A stretch of DNA of 64,000 nt from Pseudomonas fulva NBRC 16637 = DSM 17717 (GCF_000730565.1 NZ_BBIQ01000014.1:1-64000), one strand, 5' to 3'; shown: positions 9,855 through 22,141, counted from the first letter of the stretch. Program-made: numbers and translations. The notes: generated by a model from the letters alone, not told the origin.

Positions 9855-10032
9855 GGTGAGAGTCTCCTGCTCGAGGGCCATCTGTGAAGTATGGCCGGTA
9901 GATCTTGGTTGCGGTGCGGTGCACGCAAATCAGCGGTGCCCATGGCGGGCTGGCCCCAGCGGCGTGGCTGCGGCTTTTGTATCGGGTAGCGGGGCGGCAG
10001 CGCCACACCCGCAGGCTTGCATACGGCTCTAC

Positions 10033-10060
10033 AAAAAAGAGGCTTCCCGCAGGAAGCCTC
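10033..10060 (-). terminator. Intrinsic terminator between nrdA and nrdB
   Basis: Read on the minus strand, GAGGCTTCC-TGCG-GGAAGCCTC is followed by six T residues. The hairpin starts 9 nt after the nrdA stop codon and about 180 nt before the nrdB start. This is a textbook rho-independent terminator, so nrdB should depend on read-through or on its own promoter. Confidence 0.85.
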
Positions 10061-10069
10061 GGCCTGGCC

Positions 10070-12949
<2,880 letters not shown>

Positions 12950-13325
12950 GGGTGGGTGTCTCCACAGTTTCTATATTGATCAGGCGCCCAATTGGGCGCC
13001 CACCGTTCCGTCCACTTGCTCGATTGCCTGGCGGGGATGCGCAACGCAAGCGCATCCGTCCGCGCGGGCGTACCGACTTCGGGACAGACTCAGGAATAAG
13101 GGCAATGGCTTGCCGCTCCCTGGCCGAAGTCAAAAGTTCCGGGTTGCCGGAATCCGTTGCTGATGAGTGCCAGGCTCGCCTGGTTCACCCATGCCCGAAC
13201 AAGGCCCTGACAGGGCTTGCCTCGGTCGCCTCCGCAGGAGCGGTTTGGCTGCTGAAACCACCGTAAGTTCAGCCGAAAAATCCGATGATTTTGCGGGTTG
13301 ACTTTTGTAAGTGATTTTGCGCGAA

Positions 13326-13372
13326 CCCCTATATCTAGTGGTTCGTCGCGATCGCGATACAAGATAATGCGG
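13326..13372 (-). promoter_or_regulatory. Pair of NrdR boxes upstream of nrdA
   Basis: Box 1 (13326-13341) is CCCCTATATCTAGTGG, close to the 16-bp NrdR consensus ACACTATATATTGTGT. Box 2 (13357-13372) is ATACAAGATAATGCGG, weaker but starting exactly 31 bp later, the three-turn spacing known for NrdR pairs. NrdR is the nucleotide-sensing repressor of ribonucleotide reductase genes; its gene is not in the window. Confidence 0.75.
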
Positions 13373-13399
13373 TATGGGGGTGTTTGCAAGGCGAGCGGC

Positions 13400-13430
13400 T
13401 GTGGATATCTTGTGGGTACTTTGTGAGTGA
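13400..13430. promoter_or_regulatory. Three phased DnaA-box-like motifs upstream of nrdA
   Basis: TGTGGATAT (13400), TGTGGGTAC (13411) and TGTGAGTGA (13422) start exactly 11 bp apart. The first differs at one base from the reverse complement of the DnaA box TTATCCACA; the others are weaker. DnaA control of nrd operons is known in E. coli, so these could be cooperative DnaA-ATP sites, but this is speculative. Confidence 0.35.
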
Positions 13431-13624
13431 AACGTGAGTATTCGCTGTAGGCCTTGTGCCCACTGGTTTGAAGTGTTTTTCTGCGTCTGCTTGCCGCTGG
13501 GCAGTTTTTTTCAGGGGCCGCCGACGCACCCGGATCATTGTCCACAGAACCACCCAAGTGGGTTGGCTCGACAGGGTCCTGGTCGTACTATCCAGGGAAA
13601 AACAACACCAACAGGCCCTACGCC

Positions 13625-14323
13625 ATGGATCCAACGCTACCGCGCATCCTCATCGTCGAAGACGACCAGCGTCTGGCCGAACTGACTGCCGAGTACCTGA
13701 GCGCCCAAGGGTACGCGGTCAGTGTCGAGGGCGATGGCGCTCGCGCAGCGCGACGCATCATCGACACCCAGCCGGACCTGGTCATGCTGGATGTGATGTT
13801 GCCGGGCGAAGATGGCATGAGCATCTGTCGGCGAGTGCGCAGCCAGTACCCTGGGCCCATCCTGATGCTCACGGCGCGCACCGACGATCTGGATCAGGTG
13901 CAAGGACTGGACATTGGCGCAGACGACTACGTGTGCAAGCCCGTACGCCCCCGGCTGTTGCTGGCGCGCATCCAGGCCTTGTTGCGTCGCAGCGAGGCGC
14001 CTGCGGGCAAACGCCAGGACCTGACCTTCGGTGCGCTGCGCATCGACAGCCGGGTGCGTGAGGCGTGGCTTGGCGATCGGCAGATCGAGCTTACCGGCGC
14101 CGAATTCGACCTGCTTTGGCTGCTGGCCAGCAACGCTGGCAAGGTGCTGACCCGCGAGCAGATCTCCACGGCGCTGCGCGGTGTGGGCTATGACGGCCAG
14201 GACCGCTCCATCGACATACGCATTTCCCGTATCCGCCCTCGCATCGGCGACGACCCTATCCAGCCCCGGCTGATCAAGACCCTGCGCAGCAAAGGCTATC
14301 TGTTCGTGGGCCAATGCCCGTGA
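13625..14323 (+). CDS. OmpR-family response regulator (RstA-like)
   Basis: A 232-residue two-component response regulator. The receiver domain (about 5-120) has the acidic pair in VEDDQ, the phosphoacceptor Asp in VMLDVMLPGEDG and the Lys in YVCKPVRPR. The C-terminal winged-helix DNA-binding domain (about 135-230) ends RISRIRPRIG...KTLRSKGYLF. The ATG at 13625 was chosen because the conserved LPRILIVEDD follows directly; the frame is open upstream to 13538. It overlaps the kinase gene by 10 bp. Pairing with the kinase downstream suggests an RstAB-like system; the stimulus is unknown. Confidence 0.9.
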   Translation: MDPTLPRILIVEDDQRLAELTAEYLSAQGYAVSVEGDGARAARRIIDTQPDLVMLDVMLPGEDGMSICRRVRSQYPGPILMLTARTDDLDQVQGLDIGADDYVCKPVRPRLLLARIQALLRRSEAPAGKRQDLTFGALRIDSRVREAWLGDRQIELTGAEFDLLWLLASNAGKVLTREQISTALRGVGYDGQDRSIDIRISRIRPRIGDDPIQPRLIKTLRSKGYLFVGQCP

Positions 14324-15924
14324 ACTCCATTTTCCTGCGCATCTATGGCGGCATGCTGGCGGTCCTGGTACTGGTGGCGCTGCTGGGGGTGCTCAGCCTG
14401 CACCTGGTCAACGAAGTGCGCGCCGCCCAGCACCGCGAGGGCCTGGCGCAAGGCACGTTCAGCCTCATGGCCGATAACCTGGCCGGACAGAGCGACACCG
14501 AGCGCAAGCGTTCCCTGCTGCTGTGGGGGCGGCTGCTGGGGGTGCCACTGCAGTTGCAGCCCATGTCGGCCTTCGCCCTTGATGGCGCACAACGCGCCCG
14601 TCTGTACCGCAGCCTCGTAGTGGTCGAGAAGACCGGCCCGCATGCAGCTCGGGTGTTGCGCAGGGTAGGGCAGCAGGACCTGCTGCTGGTCGCCCAGGTC
14701 AGGCAGATCAGCGAGCAACTGGCGCGCGCTACCCTGTATCTACTGGCCGACGAGCTGGTGCGTTATCCGGTGACCGAACAGCAGCAGCGCCTGGAGCAGA
14801 TCAAGCACGACAAGGGCTTCGGGTTTGGGGTTGCCTTGCAGCGTATCGAGCGGGCCAGCCTGGATGATGATCAGCGGCGCCGGGTGGAGGAGGGTGACAC
14901 GGTGATGGCGCTGGGCATGGATGGCGATTCCATACGCGTGTTCGCTGGGCTCTCCGGCTCGCCGTGGGTGCTGGAGATCGGCCCCTTGCACCAGCTCAAC
15001 CCCTACCCACCCCAGTTGCTGGTGTTGATCACCCTGGTTGGTTTGAGCCTCATTGGCCTGGTGGTCTACCTGCTGGTGCGCCAATTGGAGCGGCGCGTTT
15101 CCGGCCTGGCGCGGGCCGCGGCGGGCATCGCCCAAGGCAGCCTGGACACGCGTGTACCGGCAGGCGATGCCGATTCGATCGGGCGCCTGGCAGCGGCATT
15201 CAATGGCATGGCCGAGCACTTGCAGCGCTCGCTGTCCATGCAGCGCGAGCTGGTACGTGCCGTGTCGCACGAGCTGCGCACCCCCGTGGCCCGCTTGCGT
15301 TTTGGCCTGGAAATGGTCGAAAGCGCCGCCACCGAGCAGGCACGCGCCAAGCACCTTGCCGGCATGGACGGCGACATCCAGGACCTGGACAAGCTAGTCG
15401 ACGAAATGCTCACCTACGCGCGCCTCGAGCAAGGCGCCCCGGCCCTGACGTTCCAGCGTATCGACCTGGATGCCTTGCTCGATCAGGTCATTGCCGAACT
15501 GGCCCCGTTGCGTCGCGACATACGCTTGTTGCGGGGCGATTGCCAGGGCGTCGAAGGCGAGACCGCCTGGGTCGAGGCAGAGCCCCGCTACCTGCACCGC
15601 GCCGTGCAGAACCTGGTGAGCAATGCCCTGCGCCACGCCGAGCACGAAGTGCGCGTGAGTTATCAGCTAGGCCCGCACGTGTGCCGTATCAATGTGGAAG
15701 ATGACGGGCCAGGCATTCCGGAAGGGGTCTGGGACCGCATCTTCACGCCTTTCATGCGCCTGGATGACAGCCGCACCCGGGCCTCCGGTGGCCATGGCCT
15801 GGGTTTGTCGATCGTGCGCCGTATCATCTATTGGCACGCAGGCCGCGCCACGGTAGGCCATGGCACGGCCCTGGGTGGCGCCTGTTTCAGCCTTGCCTGG
15901 CCGCGACAACAGGCGCCTTTGTAG
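14314..15924 (+). CDS. Sensor histidine kinase (RstB-like)
   Basis: A 536-residue inner-membrane sensor kinase. One N-terminal helix (about 7-29) and a second (about 230-252) bracket a roughly 200-residue periplasmic domain, followed by HAMP (about 253-305), the dimerisation/phosphoacceptor segment AVSHELRTPVARLRFG and an HATPase domain with N box QNLVSNALRHAE and G boxes DDGPGIP and GGHGLGLSIV. The layout and the phosphoacceptor region resemble RstB. It phosphorylates the regulator encoded immediately upstream, with which it overlaps. It is convergent with the PPTase gene (3 bp apart). Confidence 0.9.
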   Translation: MPVNSIFLRIYGGMLAVLVLVALLGVLSLHLVNEVRAAQHREGLAQGTFSLMADNLAGQSDTERKRSLLLWGRLLGVPLQLQPMSAFALDGAQRARLYRSLVVVEKTGPHAARVLRRVGQQDLLLVAQVRQISEQLARATLYLLADELVRYPVTEQQQRLEQIKHDKGFGFGVALQRIERASLDDDQRRRVEEGDTVMALGMDGDSIRVFAGLSGSPWVLEIGPLHQLNPYPPQLLVLITLVGLSLIGLVVYLLVRQLERRVSGLARAAAGIAQGSLDTRVPAGDADSIGRLAAAFNGMAEHLQRSLSMQRELVRAVSHELRTPVARLRFGLEMVESAATEQARAKHLAGMDGDIQDLDKLVDEMLTYARLEQGAPALTFQRIDLDALLDQVIAELAPLRRDIRLLRGDCQGVEGETAWVEAEPRYLHRAVQNLVSNALRHAEHEVRVSYQLGPHVCRINVEDDGPGIPEGVWDRIFTPFMRLDDSRTRASGGHGLGLSIVRRIIYWHAGRATVGHGTALGGACFSLAWPRQQAPL

Positions 15925-15927
15925 GCC

Positions 15928-16629
15928 TCAGGCGCTAACCAGGCTCAGCAAGTGGCCATCCTGCAGGCAGAACTGCCCCTGCAGTTGGGCGCCCTTGCGC
16001 CATTGGGCGGACAGGTCGGTGAGCAGGCGCAGCGTGGCCAGCCCTTCAGCGGACCATTCGAGCAGCTCGGCATGTTCGAAGTAAAAGCGCTGGCCAGTCA
16101 GGGGGTAGAGCGTCTTGAACAGGCTTTCCTTCAGCGAGAAGGTCAGGGTCACGGCCAGGCCCAACTGCCGGTGGTCCAGACGCTCCAGCTCCATCGGTGT
16201 CAGGATCTCGCCCATCAAACGCTCGGCGCGCTCGTCATCGAGCAGCGCTTCCTGGTCCAACCCTAGCCCGCGGCAGCTGCCTTGGGCGGCAACCACCGCC
16301 GCCGCCCAGCCTTTACCGTGGGTAATCGAGCCCCGAATGCCAGCAGGCCAGATGGGGGAGCGGTCTTCGTGGGTGGTGGGCACGTAGTGCCGGCCGTCCA
16401 ACTGCTGCAACGCAGCGCGCGCGCATACCCGCCCGGCGATGTATTCAGCCTGGCGCTTGGCAACTGAACGTTGCAGGCCCGCACTGGGCACGATGCCAGC
16501 ACGCGCGAAGTCGTCCGGGGCCACGCTTGTGGGGTCGAAGGCGCAACTGACCAGTACCGCGCCAGGCAAGGGACGGGGCAAGGGCCAGTGTTGCCGAAGC
16601 GAGGTACAGCAGGCAGGAAGGGTCGTCAT
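15928..16629 (-). CDS. pcpS: 4'-phosphopantetheinyl transferase (EntD/PcpS-type)
   Basis: A 233-residue Sfp-type transferase that moves phosphopantetheine from CoA to carrier proteins of fatty-acid, siderophore or polyketide synthesis. Motifs in order are IRGSITHG, GLGLDQEAL (Mg-binding Asp and Glu) and FSLKESLFKTLYP. In Pseudomonas the single PcpS serves both primary and secondary metabolism. The start at 16629 gives the usual length; the frame extends upstream to 16716 without family similarity. It stands alone, convergent with the sensor kinase gene. Confidence 0.88.
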   Translation of the reverse strand: MTTLPACCTSLRQHWPLPRPLPGAVLVSCAFDPTSVAPDDFARAGIVPSAGLQRSVAKRQAEYIAGRVCARAALQQLDGRHYVPTTHEDRSPIWPAGIRGSITHGKGWAAAVVAAQGSCRGLGLDQEALLDDERAERLMGEILTPMELERLDHRQLGLAVTLTFSLKESLFKTLYPLTGQRFYFEHAELLEWSAEGLATLRLLTDLSAQWRKGAQLQGQFCLQDGHLLSLVSA

Positions 16630-16785
16630 GCGCGCTATTGTGCCAGCTGAGCAGGGGTTGCGGGAGGGGCAGGGCGATGCAGCCCGGCACATGGGCGCAG
16701 TTTTCAACGCAAGCATGAAAACGCGCCCACTGTTGCCTACCTATTACGGTGATCGCTGGCGTCCCAGCATGGCTGCCCCGCGTGA

Positions 16786-17580
16786 TCACTCATTGAACAC
16801 CTGCTTGAAAAACGCCTGCATGTCTGCCCAGGAGCGTTCGTCGGCCGCCTTGTCATAACCGATGTCGGGCCCGCCGTGAGCGCCATGGCTCAGGCGGTCG
16901 GCATCAGGGTTGGTGAACCCGTGCTTGGCCCCGTCGAGGCTGACGAAACGGTAATTCACCTTCGCCGCGTCCATCTCCGCCTTGAAGGCCTGCACCTGTT
17001 CGGCGGTCACCATGCTGTCCGCTGCGCCGTGCTCCACCAGAATTGCCGCCCTCACCACCCCAGGCTTTGCGGGTGTAGTGGTAGCCAGGGCGCCATGGAA
17101 ACTCACCACACCGTCGAGCTTCTCGCCGCGCCTGGCGGCATCGAGTACCACCTTGCCGCCAAAGCAGTACCCCACAGCGCCCAGGTCATGCTTGTTGGTG
17201 TTGGGCTGCAACTTGAGCAATTCCAGCCCGGCGTCGAAGCGCCTGGCAGCAGCCTTGGGGTCCTTGAGTGCTGCCGCCATGAACGCCTGGGCGTCCTGAG
17301 GGTGCTCGGTGTGCTTGCCGTCACCGTACATGTCGATGGCCAGGGCGTTGTAACCCAGCGCTGCCAAGTCCCGGGCGCGTCGTTTGGCGTAGTCATTGAG
17401 CCCCCACCACTCATGCACCACGACGATGCCTGGCCGCTTGCCGGTGACGGCGTCGTCATAAGCGTAATAGCCGACCAGCCGGTTGCCGTCGGCATCCTGG
17501 TAGGGGATCTCGCGGGTCTGTACCGCCGCCTGGGCAAAGGCGGCAGTACACATCAAGGTCAAGGCCAGCAAGGCGCGCAT
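16786..17580 (-). CDS. Exported dienelactone-hydrolase-family protein
   Basis: A 264-residue alpha/beta hydrolase with an N-terminal signal peptide (MRALLALTLMCTAAFAQA). The family Cys nucleophile is in VGYCFGGKVV, with the catalytic Asp in the GAADSM region and His in GAKHGFTNP. VVVHEWWGLNDYAKRRA is the characteristic first loop. Classical dienelactone hydrolases are cytoplasmic aromatic-ring-cleavage enzymes; this secreted form probably acts on another ester or lactone. ATG at 17580 follows AGGAG. It is divergent from oprH, so the PhoP array between them may affect both. Confidence 0.85.
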   Translation of the reverse strand: MRALLALTLMCTAAFAQAAVQTREIPYQDADGNRLVGYYAYDDAVTGKRPGIVVVHEWWGLNDYAKRRARDLAALGYNALAIDMYGDGKHTEHPQDAQAFMAAALKDPKAAARRFDAGLELLKLQPNTNKHDLGAVGYCFGGKVVLDAARRGEKLDGVVSFHGALATTTPAKPGVVRAAILVEHGAADSMVTAEQVQAFKAEMDAAKVNYRFVSLDGAKHGFTNPDADRLSHGAHGGPDIGYDKAADERSWADMQAFFKQVFNE

Positions 17581-17609
17581 GGTGACTACTCCTGGATTGC
17601 AATCGGTTC

Positions 17610-17665
17610 GTTCAGTCAATGTTCAGCAAGGGTTCAGTCGAGGTTCAGTGTGCCCTGCTTACTCT
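17610..17665 (+). promoter_or_regulatory. Four-repeat PhoP box array and -10 of oprH
   Basis: GTTCAG occurs four times at 17610, 17621, 17632 and 17643, each exactly 11 bp after the last. A standard PhoP box needs only two such half-sites. A -10-like TACTCT (17660-17665) starts 11 nt after the last repeat, the usual PhoP-activated promoter geometry without a -35 element. This predicts Mg2+-limitation and PhoPQ autoregulation of oprH-phoP-phoQ. Confidence 0.85.
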
Positions 17666-17709
17666 AGCTTCCAGACCTCAACAGCGCACTCGACTGGAGT
17701 AACCTCACC

Positions 17710-18315
17710 ATGAAAACATTCAATACCCTGCTTGCCGCCGTAGCCGTCTGCGCCGCTGGCATGACCAGCGCCCAGGCGGCCGACGAAAACTTCGCCAGCC
17801 TCACCTACGGCCAGACCAGCGACAAGGTTCGCAAGTCAGGCCTGCTGCAACGCAACACCGACCACCTCAACACCGACGGCGTCATCGCCAAGGACGGTAC
17901 CTGGGGCGTGCGCCTGGGGCGCATCAATGACCAGGGTCGCTACTACATGACCTACGACAACGTTTCCGGTGACCACAGCGGCTTGAAACTTCGCCAGGAA
18001 AACTTGCTGGGCAGCTATGACCTGTTCCTGCCCGTAGGCGATACCACCAAGCTGTTCGGCGGCGGCACCCTCGGCATGACCAAGCTGTCCCAGGAATCGC
18101 CAGGCCTGAGCCGCGACACCGACTACGGTTATGCCTACGGCCTGCAGGCAGGCGTCATCCAGGACATCACCGACAAGGCCTCGGTCGAACTGGGCTACCG
18201 CTACCTGCGCACCAATGCCGCCACCGAGGTCAGCCCCCACGGCGCGCCGAAGGCCGGCACATTGCGCCTGAGCAGCAGCGCGCAGACCTATCTGGCGGCT
18301 TCCTACAAGTTCTGA
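17710..18315 (+). CDS. oprH: Outer membrane protein H (OprH)
   Basis: A 201-residue small beta-barrel outer-membrane protein with a signal peptide (residues 1-23, ending TSAQAA) and alternating aromatic barrel strands ending YLAASYKF with a terminal Phe. OprH binds LPS and replaces divalent cations when Mg2+ is low, giving polymyxin tolerance in Pseudomonas. Its place directly upstream of phoP-phoQ and behind the PhoP array supports the assignment. Confidence 0.9.
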   Translation: MKTFNTLLAAVAVCAAGMTSAQAADENFASLTYGQTSDKVRKSGLLQRNTDHLNTDGVIAKDGTWGVRLGRINDQGRYYMTYDNVSGDHSGLKLRQENLLGSYDLFLPVGDTTKLFGGGTLGMTKLSQESPGLSRDTDYGYAYGLQAGVIQDITDKASVELGYRYLRTNAATEVSPHGAPKAGTLRLSSSAQTYLAASYKF

Positions 18316-18350
18316 CCTGCCCGTCGCGTTATCCTGTAGCGACCCGGGTC

Positions 18351-18424
18351 TGGCAAGCCAGCTCCAACCAGTGCCATGCTGGGCCATCAGGCCGGTAGGC
18401 GCACGCGGTGGGGCTGGCTTGTCA
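18351..18424 (+). other. Predicted RNA hairpin between oprH and phoP
   Basis: TGGCAAGCCAGCTCC (18351-18365) can pair over 15 positions with GGGGCTGGCTTGTCA (18410-18424), with two G-U pairs. There is no T-tract. The structure lies between the oprH stop and the phoP start, where it could shield the abundant oprH part of the transcript or limit read-through into phoPQ. Confidence 0.5.
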
Positions 18425-18465
18425 GCATTGGGCACCGTACAGGCACATCCATCAAGGAGCTGCAC

Positions 18466-19143
18466 ATGAAACTGCTGGTGGTCGAGGACGAAGCCTTGCT
18501 TCGCCATCACCTCTATACCCGCCTGGGGGAAAGTGGCCACGTGGTCGAGGCGGTCGCCAATGCCGAGGAGGCGTTGTACCAGGCCGAGCAGTACCACTTC
18601 GACCTGGCGGTGGTCGACCTGGGGCTGCCGGGCATCAGTGGCCTGGAGCTGATCACGCGCCTGCGCAACCAGGCCAAGACCTTCCCCATCCTCATCCTCA
18701 CGGCCCGCGGCAACTGGCAGGACAAGGTCGAAGGGCTGGCCGCTGGCGCCGACGACTACCTGGTCAAGCCGTTCCAGTTCGAAGAACTCGAGGCGCGCCT
18801 CAATGCGCTGCTGCGCCGCTCCAGCGGCTTCACCCAGTCAACCATCGCCGCCGGCCCGTTGGTCCTTGACCTCAATCGCAAGCAGGCGACGCTCGACGAG
18901 CAGCCACTGGGCCTGACTGCCTACGAATATCGCATCCTCGAGTACCTGATGCGTCATCACCAGCAGGTGGTGGCCAAGGATCGCCTGATGGAGCAACTCT
19001 ACCCTGGCGATGAAGAACGTGATCCAAACGTCATCGAAGTGCTCATCGGGCGCTTGCGGCGCAAGCTCGAAGGCGAGTGCGGCTTCAAGCCCATCGATAC
19101 CGTGCGCGGGCTTGGCTACCTGTTCACCGAGCGCTGCCGATGA
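18466..19143 (+). CDS. phoP: Response regulator PhoP
   Basis: A 225-residue OmpR-family regulator: receiver domain (about 1-115) with VVEDEALL, phosphoacceptor VVDLGLPGISG and LVKPFQFEELEARL, then a winged-helix domain ending DTVRGLGYLFTE. ATG at 18466 follows AAGGAG and begins with the canonical MKLLVVEDE; the frame is open further upstream. It activates genes for cationic-peptide and low-Mg2+ adaptation, including its own operon. Its stop overlaps the phoQ start as ATGA. Confidence 0.93.
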   Translation: MKLLVVEDEALLRHHLYTRLGESGHVVEAVANAEEALYQAEQYHFDLAVVDLGLPGISGLELITRLRNQAKTFPILILTARGNWQDKVEGLAAGADDYLVKPFQFEELEARLNALLRRSSGFTQSTIAAGPLVLDLNRKQATLDEQPLGLTAYEYRILEYLMRHHQQVVAKDRLMEQLYPGDEERDPNVIEVLIGRLRRKLEGECGFKPIDTVRGLGYLFTERCR

Positions 19144-20486
19144 TTCGATCCCTGCGTGTGCGCCTGATGCTGGCCGCTGCCGTGTTGGCGGTGCTGTTCA
19201 TGCTGGCGCTGCTGCCAGCTTTGCAGAAAGCCTTCAGCCTTGCCTTGCAGGAGTCGATCGAACAACGCCTGGCTTCGGACGTGACCACGCTGATTTCGGC
19301 GGCGCGTATCGAAAACGGGCAGTTGCAGATGCCGGCGTTGTTGCCGGACGAACGTTTCAACCTGCCCTATACCGGTCTGCTGGGGTACATCTTCGACCGT
19401 GCTGGCCAACTGGTCTGGCAGTCCCGGGCCACGGCGGCGCAGAACATCAACTATCAGCCTCGCTACGATGGCCGCGGAAACGAGTTCGCACGCATCCACC
19501 AGGCCAATGGCGAGGAGTTCTTCGTTTATGACGTCGAGATTAAGCTGCTGGGCGGCAAGAGTGCCGCCTTCAGCATCGTGGCCCTGCAGCCGGTGCGCGA
19601 CTATCAGCGCACCCTCGATGGCCTGCGTGAAAAACTCTACCTGGGCTTCGGGGCTGCCTTGCTGGCACTGCTGGCGCTGCTCTGGGCCGGGTTGACCTGG
19701 GGGTTGCGCTCGCTGCGCCGCCTTAGCCGCGAGCTCGACGATCTGGAATCCGGCGCGCGGGACGGCCTGAGCACACACCACCCCCGCGAACTGCTGCGCC
19801 TGACCGGTTCGCTGAACCGCCTGCTGCAAAGCGAGCGCGAGCAACGCCAGCGCTACCGGGATTCGCTGGACGACCTGGCGCACAGCCTGAAGACGCCCTT
19901 GGCCGTGTTGCAGGGGGTGGGCGAAAGCCTGCAGCAGCACAACGGTGAACGGGAGCAGGCCAGGGTCTTGCAGAGCCAGATCGAACGCATGAGCCAGCAG
20001 ATCGACTATCAGCTGCAACGGGCCAGCCTGCGCAAGAGCGGCCTGGTGCGTCATAGCGTGGTGCTACGCCCCTTGCTCGACAGCCTGTGTAGCACGCTGG
20101 CCAAGGTCTACCGCGATAAACACGTGGACGTGACCTTGCAGGTGCCGGACCAGGCGCGGGTACCCATGGAGCAGGGCGCATTGCTCGAACTGCTGGGTAA
20201 CCTCCTGGAAAACGCCTACCGCCTGAGCCTGGGCCAGATAAGGGTCAGCCTGTTCAGAGAAGCTGGACGGCTCACGCTCTGTATCGAAGATGACGGTCCA
20301 GGCGTGCCCGCCAACCAGCGCCAGCGCATTCTGGAGCGTGGTGAGCGGTTGGACAGTCAGCACCCGGGGCAAGGCATCGGCCTGGCTGTGGTGAAGGACA
20401 TCATCGACAGCTACGATGCCGAACTGAGCCTGGATGACTCGGCGCTTGGCGGCGCCGCCTTCCGTATCACCTTCAATCTGGAATGA
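19140..20486 (+). CDS. phoQ: Sensor histidine kinase PhoQ
   Basis: A 448-residue membrane sensor kinase. Helix 1 (about 9-30) and helix 2 (about 168-190) enclose a periplasmic sensor of about 135 residues. Then come HAMP, the phosphoacceptor segment DLAHSLKTPLAVLQG, N box LLGNLLENAYRLS and G boxes EDDGPGVP and GQGIGLAVVKDI. It responds to divalent cations and cationic peptides. It overlaps phoP by 4 bp (ATGA), giving translational coupling. The start at 19140 follows from that overlap. Confidence 0.92.
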   Translation: MIRSLRVRLMLAAAVLAVLFMLALLPALQKAFSLALQESIEQRLASDVTTLISAARIENGQLQMPALLPDERFNLPYTGLLGYIFDRAGQLVWQSRATAAQNINYQPRYDGRGNEFARIHQANGEEFFVYDVEIKLLGGKSAAFSIVALQPVRDYQRTLDGLREKLYLGFGAALLALLALLWAGLTWGLRSLRRLSRELDDLESGARDGLSTHHPRELLRLTGSLNRLLQSEREQRQRYRDSLDDLAHSLKTPLAVLQGVGESLQQHNGEREQARVLQSQIERMSQQIDYQLQRASLRKSGLVRHSVVLRPLLDSLCSTLAKVYRDKHVDVTLQVPDQARVPMEQGALLELLGNLLENAYRLSLGQIRVSLFREAGRLTLCIEDDGPGVPANQRQRILERGERLDSQHPGQGIGLAVVKDIIDSYDAELSLDDSALGGAAFRITFNLE

Positions 20487-20491
20487 GCCCA

Positions 20492-20546
20492 GGCGGTTTT
20501 CCGCCATCTGGGCCGCTCCAATTCCGCCAGCGGGCGGAAACCCGCC
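20492..20546 (+). promoter_or_regulatory. Two GGCGG-N4-CCGCC palindromes, probable activator sites for dctA
   Basis: GGCGG-TTTT-CCGCC (20492-20505) and GGCGG-AAAC-CCGCC (20533-20546) share the same arms and spacing, with centres 41 bp apart, four helical turns. They lie about 80-150 bp upstream of the sigma-54 promoter of dctA. That is where an enhancer-binding protein such as DctD would bind. The first could also help end phoQ transcription. Confidence 0.6.
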
Positions 20547-20622
20547 ACCCTTCCTCACGTTTCGCCCCGACGTTGGGCATGGAAAGCCAGCAATAGCCCT
20601 GCCTGCACCCGGTTTGGGCATT

Positions 20623-20640
20623 TTGGCATCACCCTTGCTA
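20623..20640 (+). promoter_or_regulatory. Sigma-54 promoter of dctA
   Basis: TTGGCATCACCCTTGCTA matches the -24/-12 consensus TTGGCACG-N4-TTGCT, with GG at 20625-20626 and GC at 20637-20638 separated by exactly 10 bp. Transcription would start near 20650, giving a leader of about 120 nt before dctA. Dct transport genes are RpoN-dependent in Pseudomonas. Confidence 0.8.
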
Positions 20641-20758
20641 TCGCTATTGGCAGAGGCCTGCGAAGGCAGCTCTACCACAACGACAAATCCCTCCAAGTGC
20701 AGGAGGGTTAGCGATTCAGGTGCTGCACCCCTGGAACAGGGTGGCGCGGCACACTTGA

Positions 20759-22093
<1,335 letters not shown>

Positions 22094-22111
22094 TTACAGC
22101 GTAACGGTACG

Positions 22112-22141
22112 AAAAAAGGCGACCCGGCGGGTCGCCTTTTT
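22112..22141 (+). terminator. Intrinsic terminator of dctA
   Basis: GGCGACCC-GGC-GGGTCGCC flanked by six A residues and five T residues, 18 bp after the dctA stop. The flanking A and T runs make it potentially bidirectional, though trmO ends about 70 bp away. Confidence 0.92.

Larger units (their letters stand above)
12950..13624. other. 675-bp divergent regulatory region between nrdA and the response regulator
   Basis: No credible gene is present. It contains an imperfect palindrome CAAGGCCCTGACAGGGCTTG (13198-13217), two NrdR boxes (13326-13372) and three TGTG-starting motifs in 11-bp phase (13400-13430). The nrdA leader would be long (about 350 nt) if transcription starts near the NrdR boxes. 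The right end carries the promoter of the two-component pair. Confidence 0.7.
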
